A stretch of DNA of 64,000 bases from Bacteroides coprosuis DSM 18011 (GCA_000212915.1 CM001167.1:1542780-1606779); one strand, 5' to 3'; positions 7,041 through 16,964 are shown, counted from the first letter of the stretch. Notes: generated by a model not told the origin, from the sequence alone. Program-made: numbers and translations.

Positions 7041-7125
7041 CGGAGAGAGAGGGATTCGAACCCCCGGAGCCTCTCAGCTCAACGGTTTTCAAGACCGCCG
7101 CAATCGACCACTCTGCCATCTCTCC
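7041..7125 (-). tRNA. tRNA-Ser (UGA)
   Basis: The minus strand gives a class II tRNA of 85 bases: acceptor stem GGAGAGA paired with TCTCTCC, discriminator G, anticodon loop CTTGAAA with anticodon TGA, a long variable arm (GAGCTGAGAGGCTC) and the T-loop GGTTCGAATCC. CCA is not encoded. A tRNA-Ser gene beside an integrase is a classic insertion target, but no duplicated tRNA end was found here. Confidence 0.95.
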
Positions 7126-7575
7126 AAACAAAGTAAATTGTTTGTCTTTCCTTTCGAAAGCGTTGCAAAGATACAAATATTATTTACAAACTTCCAAGTG
7201 TTTGTGGGTATTATTTTCATCTTTTTTTATCTCTTTCTTATAGCTAATTAGTTTTCAATAACTTAGAGTTTATCTTTGTTTCAATATAAATTGTGCGACT
7301 TATTTTATCTCTTTCCAAACTATAATGGAGTGGGTGGGTACTCCGTTTTAAATCTCCAAATGGCGTGTTTTTGATTCCTTTTTCTATACAAAATAAGTTA
7401 AATATGCTGAATAATAATGCATGGAAGAGGATGCGTTATTTGTTAAGTAAGAATACTATATCTTGATTATGAGTATTTTAGTGCTTAGTTGTAGTTTGGG
7501 GTGGAGGATGTTGTGTTTCTGCATGAAAATTGAATTATACCTTAGTTACATCGAATATTTTTATACCTTCGTAGT
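7126..7575. other. Intergenic gap between tRNA-Ser and eptA-like gene
   Basis: The first 75 bases hold the tRNA promoter (separate entry). The rest, 7200-7575, contains no supported gene. A TACCTTCG at 7563-7570 could be the -7 element for the gene at 7576 only if that gene is nearly leaderless or starts further in. Confidence 0.5.
7166..7197 (-). promoter_or_regulatory. Bacteroidetes-type promoter of tRNA-Ser
   Basis: Read on the minus strand, TATCTTTG (7166-7173) is a perfect TAnnTTTG -7 box. A TTG lies 21 bases upstream of it at 7195-7197. Transcription would start about 35 bases before the tRNA. Confidence 0.6.
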
Positions 7576-9282
7576 ATGATAAATAGGTTTTTACATCAGA
7601 TTTTAGGACTGAAGATAGGTTCAAAAAGCTTGTTTTATACTTTCCTTTTGGTAAACTTAATACCAAACCTATTTCTATTGTACACAGAGCCTTACAACTT
7701 TAGTGGAAAACTTTTACTTATTTTATTACCACTGGGCGTGTATTTAAGTTTCTTGTCTTTGAGCAAAAGGCAAGGGGCAATGCAGTTGTGGCTCACTCCA
7801 CTATTTTTCTTCCATGCCTTCCAATTGGTGGTTTTTTCCTTATTTAAGGAGGATGTTATTGCGGTAGATATGTTTTTAAACCTCGTTACTACCAATGTTT
7901 CGGAGGCTACAGAATTGCTTGGAAGCATCTTGCTGCCTACGCTCTTGGTGTGTGTGGTCTATATCCTCGCTATTGTGGGTGCTGCACGGAGCTTTAAAAG
8001 CAAAACTTATTATTCCCAATCGTTTAGAAATAAAAACTTGATGGCTGGGCTTATTATTATTTTGGGTTCTTTGCCTCTGTTTTTATCTGCCAAAGAGGTT
8101 AATACGCAGCATTTTACGTGTCATGAAAATCTTTACCCTGTAAATGTATTCTACAATATGGGCTTTTCTATTGATAAGTTTTATAAGATCAATAATTACA
8201 AAACGACTTCGAAAGATTTCTCTTTTCAGGCTCAAAAAGACTCTGTAAGTAGTCAGCGTGAGGTGTATGTACTGGTTATTGGCGAGACATCTCGTGCAGA
8301 TAATTGGCAACTGTATGGGTACGAACGTGAAACAAATCCGTATCTCAAAAAGGATGATTCGGTGATTTTCTTTAGGGATGCTCTAACACAATCCAATACT
8401 ACCCACAAGAGTGTTTCGATTTTGTTATCGGGGGCTTCAGCCGAAAACTACGACTGTATCTACTCACAAAAGAGCTTGATAGAGGCTTTCAAGGAGACGG
8501 GTTTTACTACTGTTTTCCTCTCCAATCAGGCTAAGAACAGTTCGTTTATTGAGTACTTTGCGCAAGAAGCCGAGTACCTAGAATATTATCGTTCTCGAAA
8601 TATACAAACCAATCACTTTGATGAAGTGTTGCTCCATCGTTTGCAACATTATATAGAGTCGGTTACTGGCAATCTGCTTATTGTAGTTCATACCTATGGT
8701 TCACACTTTAATTATAATGAGAGATACCCCAAGGAGTTTGCTCAGTTTATGCCCGATCAATTCTCTCGTATTGATAAAAAGAATAGGGAGATGATGGTGA
8801 ATGCTTATGATAATAGCATCTTATATACCGATTATTTTTTGCATCGTATCGGCCAGATTTTAGATGAAAGTGGCTTGTGTGCAGCTTATCTTTACATCTC
8901 CGATCATGGAGAAGATATTATGGATGATGATAGAGAACGTTTTCTTCATGCTTCGCCCAATCCTACTTATTACCAATTGCGTGTGCCTCTAGTTACTTGG
9001 TTCTCAGAAAACTATGAGATAACTTACCCCGAAAAGGTGCAGGCGGCACATGATAATTCTATCAAACCCGTATCTAGTAGCATGGTGTTTCATACCTTTT
9101 TAGATATGGCTGATATTCAGACCGATTATCTTCATAAAAACAATTCTTTAGTTAGCACTCATTTTACTCCTTCTATGCGAATGTACTTGGGAGATCATGA
9201 TAATCCTATCCCTTATTACCAAACGAATTTGAAGCGTCAAGATAAAGAGATGATCCAGATTCATGGATTAAGTGTGGAATAA
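7576..9282 (+). CDS. Phosphoethanolamine transferase, EptA-like (lipid A modification)
   Basis: This 568-residue inner-membrane enzyme has about five N-terminal membrane helices (residues 1-170) and a periplasmic sulfatase-fold domain. The catalytic signature is GETSRADNWQLYGY with the nucleophile Thr238 next to Glu237. A second metal-binding motif is SDHGED (Asp443, His444). The family moves phosphoethanolamine from phosphatidylethanolamine to lipid A or to other envelope glycolipids, lowering the surface's negative charge and often giving polymyxin resistance. The length and both metal motifs are intact. It stands alone, with 450 bases before it and nearly 800 after it. The acceptor (lipid A or another glycan) cannot be decided. 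Confidence 0.88.
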   Translation: MINRFLHQILGLKIGSKSLFYTFLLVNLIPNLFLLYTEPYNFSGKLLLILLPLGVYLSFLSLSKRQGAMQLWLTPLFFFHAFQLVVFSLFKEDVIAVDMFLNLVTTNVSEATELLGSILLPTLLVCVVYILAIVGAARSFKSKTYYSQSFRNKNLMAGLIIILGSLPLFLSAKEVNTQHFTCHENLYPVNVFYNMGFSIDKFYKINNYKTTSKDFSFQAQKDSVSSQREVYVLVIGETSRADNWQLYGYERETNPYLKKDDSVIFFRDALTQSNTTHKSVSILLSGASAENYDCIYSQKSLIEAFKETGFTTVFLSNQAKNSSFIEYFAQEAEYLEYYRSRNIQTNHFDEVLLHRLQHYIESVTGNLLIVVHTYGSHFNYNERYPKEFAQFMPDQFSRIDKKNREMMVNAYDNSILYTDYFLHRIGQILDESGLCAAYLYISDHGEDIMDDDRERFLHASPNPTYYQLRVPLVTWFSENYEITYPEKVQAAHDNSIKPVSSSMVFHTFLDMADIQTDYLHKNNSLVSTHFTPSMRMYLGDHDNPIPYYQTNLKRQDKEMIQIHGLSVE

Positions 9283-10059
9283 TGGACACTCCATCCAACT
9301 CCATTTTTTGTCTATCCCACTTATTTTGAGAGGCTTTTCTCTTGGTAATATTTATACAGTGTATAAGGTATAAATATCGTAATACATCCCTATGAAAAGG
9401 GAAAAAATATTCTGACACCGACATCGTGATGACATGACACCGACATGATGACTTTTTGACCCTGATAAGAGTCGATTATATTCGTGTGATAAAAAAATCT
9501 ATTTCTAAATGTATTTTTATGCGTAAGAGTAGAGGGTTGATTGGTAGTCAATTTGAGTGGGAAAGGTAGTCTTATAAATGAGGAATGTGGGGTTTGGAAA
9601 CAGAGAGTAATCAGGCTCTATTGGGGTGGACTTATTTCATCTTGATGGAGTGCTGAATTTACCTCAAATTTAAAATACTAGCCGTAATGTTCTGTAAATC
9701 AAATATTTTTTGTTATATTATAAGGGCGTGGCAGATTGTTTACGCAGGAATACTTACCAATATAAATGTTTTTGGGCACCCTGCTTTGTAGAAAGTCGGT
9801 AGAGTTCAAAGCACATTTGTTCCAAACTGGGGGTAGAGGTATCAATACGAGTCCCAAACTTGAATTTGATTTAAATACTCAGCTCAGTTTTGATTACAGA
9901 ATTTTATTTGTTGGTTGAAACAAAACAAGTCTATTCTTATAAAGGAAGCAGGTTTTGTTTACCATCAGCTTTTTAAAAGTTGTAGAAATCATTCTATCAT
10001 AAATTCTGTAAGGAATAGGTAGGTGAATACTCATAATTTTAAAAATTTTATATTACTAA
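9283..10059. other. Long intergenic gap with a 22-base-period repeat cluster
   Basis: The gap holds repeat cluster A at 9413-9468. The segment 9690-9880 is somewhat more structured and less AT-rich but I could not match it to an RNA family or to a protein fragment. No other feature is supported. Confidence 0.5.
9413..9468 (+). repeat. 22-base-period repeat cluster A (motif TGACACCGACAT)
   Basis: There are perfect copies at 9413-9424 and 9435-9446 and a decayed copy (TGACCCTGATAA, 8 of 12) at 9457-9468. All are in one direction and exactly 22 bases apart. The same motif with the same spacing recurs at four other intergenic places in the window. Confidence 0.8.
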
Positions 10060-10494
10060 ATGGCAGTTACTTTTAGAAAAAAAGAAGTTAGAAAAAGACA
10101 AATTGAAAAACGTAGAGAAAAAGAATTAAGGCGTGAAGCCAAAAGAAATGAAACTCCAGATACCTTTGAGGAGATGATAGCGTATGTTGATCCCAATGGA
10201 GTAATTACAGATACGCCACCTAATCCTGAAGATTATAGAGAAGTAAAGTTGGAAGAAATTGAAGTGTCTATTCCTACAGATTTAGAAATAGCAAGTGAAT
10301 CGGAATTGGATGGGCATGTTAAATTCTACAATGAAGATAGAGGATTTGGTTTCATTAAAGACAAAGAGAGTGTTGAGCAGTATTTTTTCCACATTAGTAA
10401 TGCTCCCGAAGACATTGAAAGAAATGACCACGTTACATTCCGTCTTGAAGATAGCCCTAGAGGTTTAAATGCCGTTGAAGTAGAGTATGCTTAG
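10060..10494 (+). CDS. Cold-shock-domain RNA-binding protein with basic N-terminus
   Basis: The protein has 144 residues. The first ~30 are almost all charged (FRKKEVRKRQIEKRREKEL), giving a basic helical tail. The C-terminal ~65 residues form a cold-shock domain: GHVKFYNEDRGFGFIKD carries the RNP1-like aromatic motif and QYFFHIS the RNP2-like motif. Such proteins bind single-stranded RNA or DNA and act as RNA chaperones. Bacteroidetes often carry this long form next to shorter Csp proteins. It is a single-gene unit ending in a strong terminator 40 bases downstream. Confidence 0.85.
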   Translation: MAVTFRKKEVRKRQIEKRREKELRREAKRNETPDTFEEMIAYVDPNGVITDTPPNPEDYREVKLEEIEVSIPTDLEIASESELDGHVKFYNEDRGFGFIKDKESVEQYFFHISNAPEDIERNDHVTFRLEDSPRGLNAVEVEYA

Positions 10495-11160
10495 TTGAAA
10501 AGGCTTACTTGGCTAAATAAAAGGAATATTACAAAAGCAGTTGCACCTTAGCAGCTGCTTTTTTGTATTTAAATAAATTGATAGTTAGATGCTTTAACCT
10601 ATACCAAAAGAGGCTCACAGAGAAGTAGAGCTCCCATATTTTCTGCTGATGAATTGTGATTTGTTCCTCACGGTATATCTTCACATGATCGAAGATAAAC
10701 GAGCGTTCATCTTGTTCTAAAATAGGAGCATATTTTATTTATTTACTCATTTGGGCTATATAAATTCATAAAACACAAATATAAGACAATAATAAACTTA
10801 CTTTACGACAATATTTAAAGGAGGATTTGCTATAAGTTTGTATCCACAGAAAAACAAACAAATATCAAGATATAATGCAGACAAAGTTAACTCTTAAAGA
10901 GTCTAAGCCTCATTATGAATTTCTAGAGCTGTAAAGTAAGGTACTGATGGGTCTCCTCTTCAGATTTCGTTTAAAAGGGAGTGGCTATTTACAAAAATTA
11001 CTTAATAAAGAGAATCTATTTAGTCTGATATATAAAATATTATTCTCTGATATTGAAATCTTTCTAGCTCTTTCATTTGTTACTTAGGTAGAACTCCATA
11101 AAATTTTCATGAACGTAAAGGGAGTATTATAATCTTGGTTTTAACCTAAATTTAAAATAT
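10495..11160. other. Intergenic gap between cold-shock and nitroreductase genes
   Basis: Apart from the terminator at 10533-10564, no gene is convincing. The minus strand from about 10735 to 10529 has an open frame of ~68 codons without a start codon that reads somewhat like a protein C-terminus. It may be a gene relic or chance. Confidence 0.4.
10533..10564 (+). terminator. Intrinsic terminator after the cold-shock gene
   Basis: AAAAGCAGTTGC and GCAGCTGCTTTT form a stem with one G-U pair, followed by six T. Confidence 0.75.
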
Positions 11161-11667
11161 ATGGACGCAATTTTTCACAGAAGAAGTATCCGCAAGTATG
11201 TAAACGAAGCCGTATCCGACGAAAAGATTCATAAGATTTTATTAGCAGGAATGTCTGCACCCAATGCTTTTGCCACTTATGAGTGGAATTTCTTAGTCAT
11301 AAAAAGTGCTGAGGGAAAAAAGAAAATGTTGGAAGCTCAGCCTTGGGCAAAATCATCCGAAAATGCCGATACCTTAATCTTAGTATGTGGTGATTCAAGC
11401 AAAGAGAAAAATGAAATGCTATTGGTGCAAAACTGTAGCGCTGCTATGGAAAATATGCTTATTGAAGCTACATATCTTGATTTAGGTAGCTTGTGGCTGG
11501 GTGTATATGGTAGTGATGAGATCGTAAGAGATATACGGAAAGCTTATAATGTCCCTAAACATTTAATCCCGATAGGAGTAGTGGTAATTGGTCAGACGGT
11601 TCAAGATCGTAAACCTCATGATCAGTTTTACAAAGACCAAGTTCACGTAGAGAGTTTCAAGAAATAG
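11161..11667 (+). CDS. Nitroreductase family FMN-dependent oxidoreductase (paralogue A)
   Basis: This 168-residue protein is a short member of the nitroreductase superfamily, flavoenzymes that reduce nitro groups, quinones or flavins with NAD(P)H. The FMN-phosphate contact RRSIRKY is at residues 7-13, followed by AGMSAPNAFATYEWNFLVI, and the C-terminal half has LGSLWLGVYG. It is close to a second copy at 17026-17529 on the other strand (identical N-terminal blocks MDAIF-RRSIRKY and SAPNAFAT), so the two arose by duplication. The true substrate is unknown. Confidence 0.88.
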   Translation: MDAIFHRRSIRKYVNEAVSDEKIHKILLAGMSAPNAFATYEWNFLVIKSAEGKKKMLEAQPWAKSSENADTLILVCGDSSKEKNEMLLVQNCSAAMENMLIEATYLDLGSLWLGVYGSDEIVRDIRKAYNVPKHLIPIGVVVIGQTVQDRKPHDQFYKDQVHVESFKK

Positions 11668-11694
11668 AGAAAATAGAAAGATTTTAAAGGTTTG

Positions 11695-11731
11695 AAAGAC
11701 CTATTCAATTTACTTTGGATAGGTCTTTCTT
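11695..11731 (+). terminator. Terminator after nitroreductase A
   Basis: AAAGACCTAT (11695-11704) pairs with ATAGGTCTTT (11719-11728), then a short T-rich run. Confidence 0.6.
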
Positions 11732-11858
11732 GCTTTGTATCTCTATAGTGAAAGAAAAACAATTCTATCGGAGTTGGTGGAGTCGTGTAATTCCAAAAGG
11801 AAACAAAGAGAAGCTTATTTTCAATTCACTATTTACTCTTTTATCCTAATAAATAGTT

Positions 11859-11866
11859 TATATTTG
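11859..11866 (+). promoter_or_regulatory. -7 promoter element upstream of the DUF3298-like lipoprotein gene
   Basis: TATATTTG matches the Bacteroidetes TAnnTTTG box 50 bases before the start codon. The -33 element is not clear. Confidence 0.45.
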
Positions 11867-11916
11867 TGTGAATAGCAGAATAAAGAATACTCTATTCAGT
11901 AAAACACAGAAAAGAT

Positions 11917-12750
11917 ATGAAAAAGATAGGTTTTAAAACGGGTTTAATGGCATTAGCTGTTTTTGCTTTTGCTGCTTGTTCTTCAAATAATGAAGTAGGT
12001 AACTTAACATTTAAGAAATTCACGAATGAGGAAAATATCTATTTGATGGGTGATAAAAATGCACCTCATGCAGAGTTTTCACTCAATATGGAATATCCTG
12101 TAAAAGGAGAACCTAGCATTCATCATTGGGTACAAGAGCAGATTTCAGACTTTGTATTGGGTACAAGTTATGGACCCCTTGAGCCTCAGGCTGCTGTAGA
12201 TAAGTGTGCCGAAACCTATAAAAATGCTTATCTTTCTGATGTAGAATCTCTTTACAAAGAAGAGTTGGCAGAAGTGGGTGATGCTTCTAAAGTAGGTGTG
12301 TGGTACAATTATTACCAACATAAGGAATCTACGGTTGACTTTTATGCCAAGAGCTTACTTGTAATTGAAAGTACTTTTAGCCATTTTACGGGTGGTGCAC
12401 ATGGTATTCACTTAGTTAACTATTTGAATTTAGATTTGACCAACTTGAACAAAGTAAGAATTCAAGATATTTTCAATGCGAACTACGAAGCCAATTTAGT
12501 ATCGCTTATTAAAGATCAGTTCAAGAAAGACTTGAAAGTAGAGTCTTTGGAAGATGTAGGCTTTTGGGAAGATAGCATACAGCCCACAGAAAACATGAAG
12601 CTGTCTGCTACAGGTATCACCTTCTTATACAATGTATATGAAATAGCTCCTTATGCTATGGGTGCTCAAGAAGTAACACTTACCTATGCTCAGTTGTCAG
12701 ACTTATTAAACAAAGAGAATCCGATAATCAAAGAATTATTAAATATCTAA
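11917..12750 (+). CDS. DUF3298/RsiV-like lipoprotein (paralogue A)
   Basis: The protein has 277 residues with a lipoprotein signal (ALAVFAFAACSS, Cys at about 21). After the anchor it shows the two-part layout of DUF4163/DUF3298 proteins: an N-terminal strand-rich part (LNMEYPVKGEPSIHHWVQEQI) and a C-terminal part with FTGGAHGIHLVNYLNLDL and IQDIFN. The C-terminal part is related to the periplasmic domain of the anti-sigma factor RsiV, but there is no membrane-spanning anti-sigma part, so that role should not be assumed. A diverged paralogue is on the minus strand at 17807-18613. rsmG begins 21 bases after it and may be read through. Confidence 0.7.
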   Translation: MKKIGFKTGLMALAVFAFAACSSNNEVGNLTFKKFTNEENIYLMGDKNAPHAEFSLNMEYPVKGEPSIHHWVQEQISDFVLGTSYGPLEPQAAVDKCAETYKNAYLSDVESLYKEELAEVGDASKVGVWYNYYQHKESTVDFYAKSLLVIESTFSHFTGGAHGIHLVNYLNLDLTNLNKVRIQDIFNANYEANLVSLIKDQFKKDLKVESLEDVGFWEDSIQPTENMKLSATGITFLYNVYEIAPYAMGAQEVTLTYAQLSDLLNKENPIIKELLNI

Positions 12751-12771
12751 TAATATACACTATTCAACTTT

Positions 12772-13392
12772 ATGGAGTTAATACTCAAATATTTTCCAAA
12801 CTTAACCGAAGAACAAAAGAAACAGTTTGCAGCCCTTTACGATTTATACATCGATTGGAACTCTAAAATCAATGTAATATCTCGTAAAGATATTGAAAAT
12901 CTTTACCCTCATCATGTGTTACATTCACTAGGTATAGCTAGAGTAATCAATTTTAAGCCTGGTACTCATGTGATGGATCTGGGCACTGGTGGTGGCTTCC
13001 CAGGTATTCCATTGGCCATTTTATTTCCCGAAACTAAATTTCACTTAGTCGATAGTATCCGTAAAAAAGTACGAGTAGCTCAAGAAGTAGCAACAGCTAT
13101 TGGGTTAAAAAATGTAACTTTTAAGCATGCTCGTGCGCAAGAAGAAAAACAAGAATTCGATTTTGTTGTTAGTAGAGCGGTAATGCCTCTTCAAGACTTG
13201 GTAGATATCATCAGAAAGAATATCTCTAAGAACCAACAAAATGCACTTCCCAACGGATTAATCTGTCTCAAAGGGGGAGAATTAGAAAAAGAAACTATGC
13301 CCGTAAAAAACAGAACGACCATCTGGGATCTAAAAGATGAGTTTGAGGAAGAGTTTTTTGAAACAAAGAAGGTGGTGTATGTTGCCCTATAA
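12772..13392 (+). CDS. rsmG: 16S rRNA m7G527 methyltransferase RsmG (GidB)
   Basis: The enzyme uses S-adenosylmethionine to methylate N7 of G527 of 16S rRNA; loss gives mild streptomycin resistance in many bacteria. At 206 residues it is of normal length. The SAM-binding glycine loop VMDLGTGGGFPGIPLAI is at about residues 64-80, followed by the acidic end of strand 2 (LVDSIRKKVRVAQEV) and FDFVVSRAVMPL. It lies in a tight row with the next two genes (19 and 22 base gaps), suggesting one transcript rsmG-hydrolase-gcvP. Confidence 0.95.
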   Translation: MELILKYFPNLTEEQKKQFAALYDLYIDWNSKINVISRKDIENLYPHHVLHSLGIARVINFKPGTHVMDLGTGGGFPGIPLAILFPETKFHLVDSIRKKVRVAQEVATAIGLKNVTFKHARAQEEKQEFDFVVSRAVMPLQDLVDIIRKNISKNQQNALPNGLICLKGGELEKETMPVKNRTTIWDLKDEFEEEFFETKKVVYVAL

Positions 13393-13410
13393 TAATTAAA
13401 AGAAATAGAT

Positions 13411-14064
13411 ATGAATATACAGAAATTTGAATTCAATATGTTTCCTGTTAATAGCTACGTGCTATGGGATGATACGAAGGAAGCAGTAGTGATAGACCCA
13501 GGCGTGTTCTTTGATACAGAAAAAGAACAACTTAAAAAGTTTATTGCTGATAATGGATTAAAAATAAAGCACCTTCTAAATACTCACCTTCATCTAGACC
13601 ATATCCTAGGAAATACTTTTATGTTTCAAGAGTATGGAATAAAGGCTGAAGCGAGTCAAGATGATGAATACTGGCTAGAGGGAGTGGCTCAGCAAGGTAG
13701 AATGTTTGGATTCGAAGTGAATGATGAGCCCGTTCCTCTGGGTAAATACTTAAAGGAGGGTGATCAAATTCATTTTGGAAATCAAACCTTAGATATCTTT
13801 CAAGTGCCTGGTCACTCACCTGGTAGTTTGGTGTTTTATAATCAAGCAACAGGTGATGCTTTTTCGGGAGATGTACTTTTTCAAGGTAGTGTAGGTAGAG
13901 CAGACTTACAAGGAGGAAACTTTACTGCATTAAAAGAGAATATTATCAAAAAACTCTTTATCTTGCCTGATGAGACAGTTGTTCATGCTGGACACGGACC
14001 ATCAACTACTATAGGTAGAGAAAAAAAGTACAATCCTTTCTTTACAGATGTAACAACTCATTAA
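13411..14064 (+). CDS. Metallo-beta-lactamase-fold hydrolase, GloB-like
   Basis: This protein of 217 residues has the zinc-binding motif THLHLDH (about residues 58-64), a later VPGHSPGS histidine, the bridging aspartate in FSGDVLF and a final histidine in HAGHGPSTT. The set is complete for a two-metal hydrolase of the glyoxalase II-like group. It is shorter than true glyoxalase II and lacks its C-terminal helical domain, so it is better called a thioester or related hydrolase of unknown substrate. It is placed between rsmG and gcvP in one probable operon. Confidence 0.88.
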   Translation: MNIQKFEFNMFPVNSYVLWDDTKEAVVIDPGVFFDTEKEQLKKFIADNGLKIKHLLNTHLHLDHILGNTFMFQEYGIKAEASQDDEYWLEGVAQQGRMFGFEVNDEPVPLGKYLKEGDQIHFGNQTLDIFQVPGHSPGSLVFYNQATGDAFSGDVLFQGSVGRADLQGGNFTALKENIIKKLFILPDETVVHAGHGPSTTIGREKKYNPFFTDVTTH

Positions 14065-14086
14065 ACTAACTTTAAAATCAAATACT

Positions 14087-16936
14087 ATGAACACTAATTT
14101 TCTAGCCAACAGGCACATCGGTATTAATGACAAAGACATTCAAGAGATGCTGAAGAAAATAGGCGTTTCTTCTGTGGATGAGCTGATTGAGAAGACTATT
14201 CCAGAGAATATCTTACTCAAAGAGCCCTTAAATTTGCCACCTGCAATGTCTGAGTACGAATACAGTAATCACATTGTTGAGCTAGCCAAAAAGAATAAGA
14301 TATATAAAACATATATCGGTCAAGGTTGGTACAATACCATTACACCTGCAGTGATTCAAAGAAATGTCTTTGAAAATCCCGTTTGGTACACCTCATACAC
14401 CCCATACCAAGGTGAGGTTTCTCAAGGTAGATTGGAAGCATTGATGAATTTCCAAACTGCAATTAGCGATTTGACAGGGTTACCTTTGGCAAACTGTTCG
14501 TTGCTAGATGAAGCTACTGCTGGAGCTGAGGCTATGACGATGATGTACAACCTACGTTCTCGTGGTAAGAAAAAAGCAAAAGCAAATGTTCTATTTGTTG
14601 ATAATTCTGTTTTCCCAGAAACAAAGGCTGTAATCAAAACTCGTGGTATTCCTCAAGGTATGGAAATTGTACACGGAGATTACAAAACATTTGAATTTAC
14701 AGATCAGATCTTTGGTGCAATCGTACAGTATCCTAATAATGAGGGTAGTGTAGAAGATTATAGAGTGTTTGTAGAAAAAGCACATGCTAATGAAACTTTA
14801 GTAGCTGTAGCTGCTGATATCTTAAGCTTGGCTCTACTTACTCCTCCAGGAGAATGGGGTGCTGATATTGCTTTTGGTAGTTCACAGCGTTTGGGTATCC
14901 CTATGTTCTATGGGGGGCCATCTGCAGGATATTTTGCTACTCGTGCAGAGTATAAACGAAATATTCCTGGACGTATTATTGGTTGGTCGAAAGATGCGTA
15001 TGGTAAACTTTGTTACCGTATGGCTCTTCAAACTCGTGAACAACATATTAAGAGAGAAAGAGCTACCTCAAATATCTGTACAGCTCAGGCCTTACTTGCT
15101 ACTATGTCTGGTTTCTATGCTGTATATCATGGGGCAGAAGGAATTAAAGAGATTGCTAATCGCATCCATCAACATGCCATCACAGTGAGTGAAGGTGTAA
15201 AAGTATTGGGATACGAGCAGTTAAATGAATATTTCTTTGATACGCTATATATTAAATTACCGAGCTGCATCTCTTTAGAACAATTTAGAGAAGTAGCTTT
15301 GAAGAAAGAAATAAACTTCCGTTATCACGATACAGGAGAAGTAGGCATTAGTATTGATGAAACAACTACTGATGCTGATGTTCAGTCTATTCTTTGTGTG
15401 TTTGGTTCTGTTGCAGAACAAGAGCTTACAGTGAAGAAAGAAGAAAAAGGCTGTGCTCTTCCCAAAGAATTAATTCGTAAATCAGACTTCTTAACTCACG
15501 AAGTTTTTAAGAAATACCATACAGAAACAGAGATGATGCGTTACATCAAACGCCTAGATCGTCAAGATATCTCTTTGGCTCACTCTATGATTTCTTTGGG
15601 TTCGTGTACCATGAAGCTGAATGCTGCGGCAGAAGTGATTCCTATGACTCGTCCAGAGTTTATGGGCATTCACCCATTGGCTCCAAAATACCAAGCAGCA
15701 GGTTCGCTAGAGATGATTGAAAACCTAGGAAATTTACTTCAAGTAATTACTGGTTTTGATGGCATCAGCTTACAACCCAACTCGGGTGCAGCAGGCGAGT
15801 ATGCTGGACTTCGTACTATTCGTGCTTATCTAGAAAGCATCAAGCAAGGTCATAGAAGTAAAGTGATTATTCCTGCATCAGCACACGGAACAAACCCTGC
15901 ATCGGCAGTTCAAGCGGGTTATGATATAGTCCTTGTAGATTCTGATGAAGGAGGAAACGTATGTATGGACGACTTCCGCAAAAAAGTGGAAGAAAACAAA
16001 GACGACTTAGCTGCTTTAATGATTACTTATCCTTCTACACATGGTATCTTCGAAAAAGATATTGTAGAAATCTGTGATTTGATACACAAGGCTGGTGGAC
16101 AAGTATATATGGATGGTGCTAATATGAATGCACAAGTAGGTCTTACTAATCCTGGTTATATTGGTGCAGACGTATGTCACTTGAATCTACACAAAACATT
16201 TGCTATTCCTCATGGTGGTGGTGGTCCTGGTGTTGGTCCTATCTGCTGTGCAAAACACTTAGTACCTTTCTTACCGGGTCATGCGTACTTGGGAGATAAT
16301 ACCAACGAAGTATCTTCTGCTCCTTATGGTAGTGTGGGTGTAATGCCTGTAACTTATGGTTATATCCGTATGATGGGTGAAGCAGGATTGAAGAGAGCTA
16401 CTCAGGCTGCTATTATCAATGCAAACTATTTGGCTGCTTGCTTTAATGATACTTATGGTGTGGTTTATAGAGGATTCAAAGGCTTTGTTGGTCATGAGAT
16501 GATTCTTGAATGCAGAAAGATTCATGAAGAAACAGGTATTTCAGAAAATGATATAGCAAAACGTTTGATGGACTTCGGTTATCATGCTCCTACATTGTCA
16601 TTCCCTGTATATGGTACATTGATGATTGAACCAACCGAGAGTGAAAGTAAGGCAGAGCTAGATAACTTCGTAGAAGTGATGGATACGATTTGGAAAGAAA
16701 TTCATGAAGTGAAAGAGGGTAAATATACATTGGAAGACAACGTATTGGTAAACTCTCCACACCCAGAATATGAAATGGTATCAGATGAATGGAACCACAA
16801 GTATAGCCGTGCTAAAGCTTGTTACCCTATTGAAAGTGTACGTAATAATAAGTTCTGGATCAATGTGGCTCGTATCGACAATACACTTGGTGATAGAACA
16901 CTATTGACTACTCGTTACGAAACTTTTGAAGATTAA
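14087..16936 (+). CDS. gcvP: Glycine dehydrogenase (decarboxylating), P-protein of the glycine cleavage system
   Basis: The P-protein decarboxylates glycine and passes the aminomethyl group to the lipoyl H-protein. At 949 residues it is the fused, single-chain form. The PLP lysine is Lys703 in HLNLHKTFAIPHGGGGPGVGP, and the glycine-rich loop behind it is typical. The N-terminal half (NRHIGINDKDIQEML, YIGQGWYNTITP) is the non-PLP-binding homologous half. gcvT and gcvH are not nearby. The lipoate gene lipB lies 5 kb away, which fits the lipoyl need of the system but is not an operon link. A bidirectional terminator follows. Confidence 0.97.
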   Translation: MNTNFLANRHIGINDKDIQEMLKKIGVSSVDELIEKTIPENILLKEPLNLPPAMSEYEYSNHIVELAKKNKIYKTYIGQGWYNTITPAVIQRNVFENPVWYTSYTPYQGEVSQGRLEALMNFQTAISDLTGLPLANCSLLDEATAGAEAMTMMYNLRSRGKKKAKANVLFVDNSVFPETKAVIKTRGIPQGMEIVHGDYKTFEFTDQIFGAIVQYPNNEGSVEDYRVFVEKAHANETLVAVAADILSLALLTPPGEWGADIAFGSSQRLGIPMFYGGPSAGYFATRAEYKRNIPGRIIGWSKDAYGKLCYRMALQTREQHIKRERATSNICTAQALLATMSGFYAVYHGAEGIKEIANRIHQHAITVSEGVKVLGYEQLNEYFFDTLYIKLPSCISLEQFREVALKKEINFRYHDTGEVGISIDETTTDADVQSILCVFGSVAEQELTVKKEEKGCALPKELIRKSDFLTHEVFKKYHTETEMMRYIKRLDRQDISLAHSMISLGSCTMKLNAAAEVIPMTRPEFMGIHPLAPKYQAAGSLEMIENLGNLLQVITGFDGISLQPNSGAAGEYAGLRTIRAYLESIKQGHRSKVIIPASAHGTNPASAVQAGYDIVLVDSDEGGNVCMDDFRKKVEENKDDLAALMITYPSTHGIFEKDIVEICDLIHKAGGQVYMDGANMNAQVGLTNPGYIGADVCHLNLHKTFAIPHGGGGPGVGPICCAKHLVPFLPGHAYLGDNTNEVSSAPYGSVGVMPVTYGYIRMMGEAGLKRATQAAIINANYLAACFNDTYGVVYRGFKGFVGHEMILECRKIHEETGISENDIAKRLMDFGYHAPTLSFPVYGTLMIEPTESESKAELDNFVEVMDTIWKEIHEVKEGKYTLEDNVLVNSPHPEYEMVSDEWNHKYSRAKACYPIESVRNNKFWINVARIDNTLGDRTLLTTRYETFED

Positions 16937-16964
16937 GAGTATTCTTCTCAATGCTATTATATGA

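Noticed and set aside
9690..9880. Possible structured RNA in the gap after the eptA-like gene
   Set aside because: Only short, weak pairings were found and no promoter or terminator frames it.
10529..10738. Minus-strand open frame of ~68 codons after the cold-shock gene
   Set aside because: It has no start codon, overlaps the terminator and matches no family I know; kept only as a remark on the gap.
11917..12750. Calling the DUF3298-like lipoprotein an anti-sigma factor
   Set aside because: Only the periplasmic domain type is shared with RsiV; there is no cytoplasmic sigma-binding part, no membrane helix beyond the signal and no sigma gene nearby.
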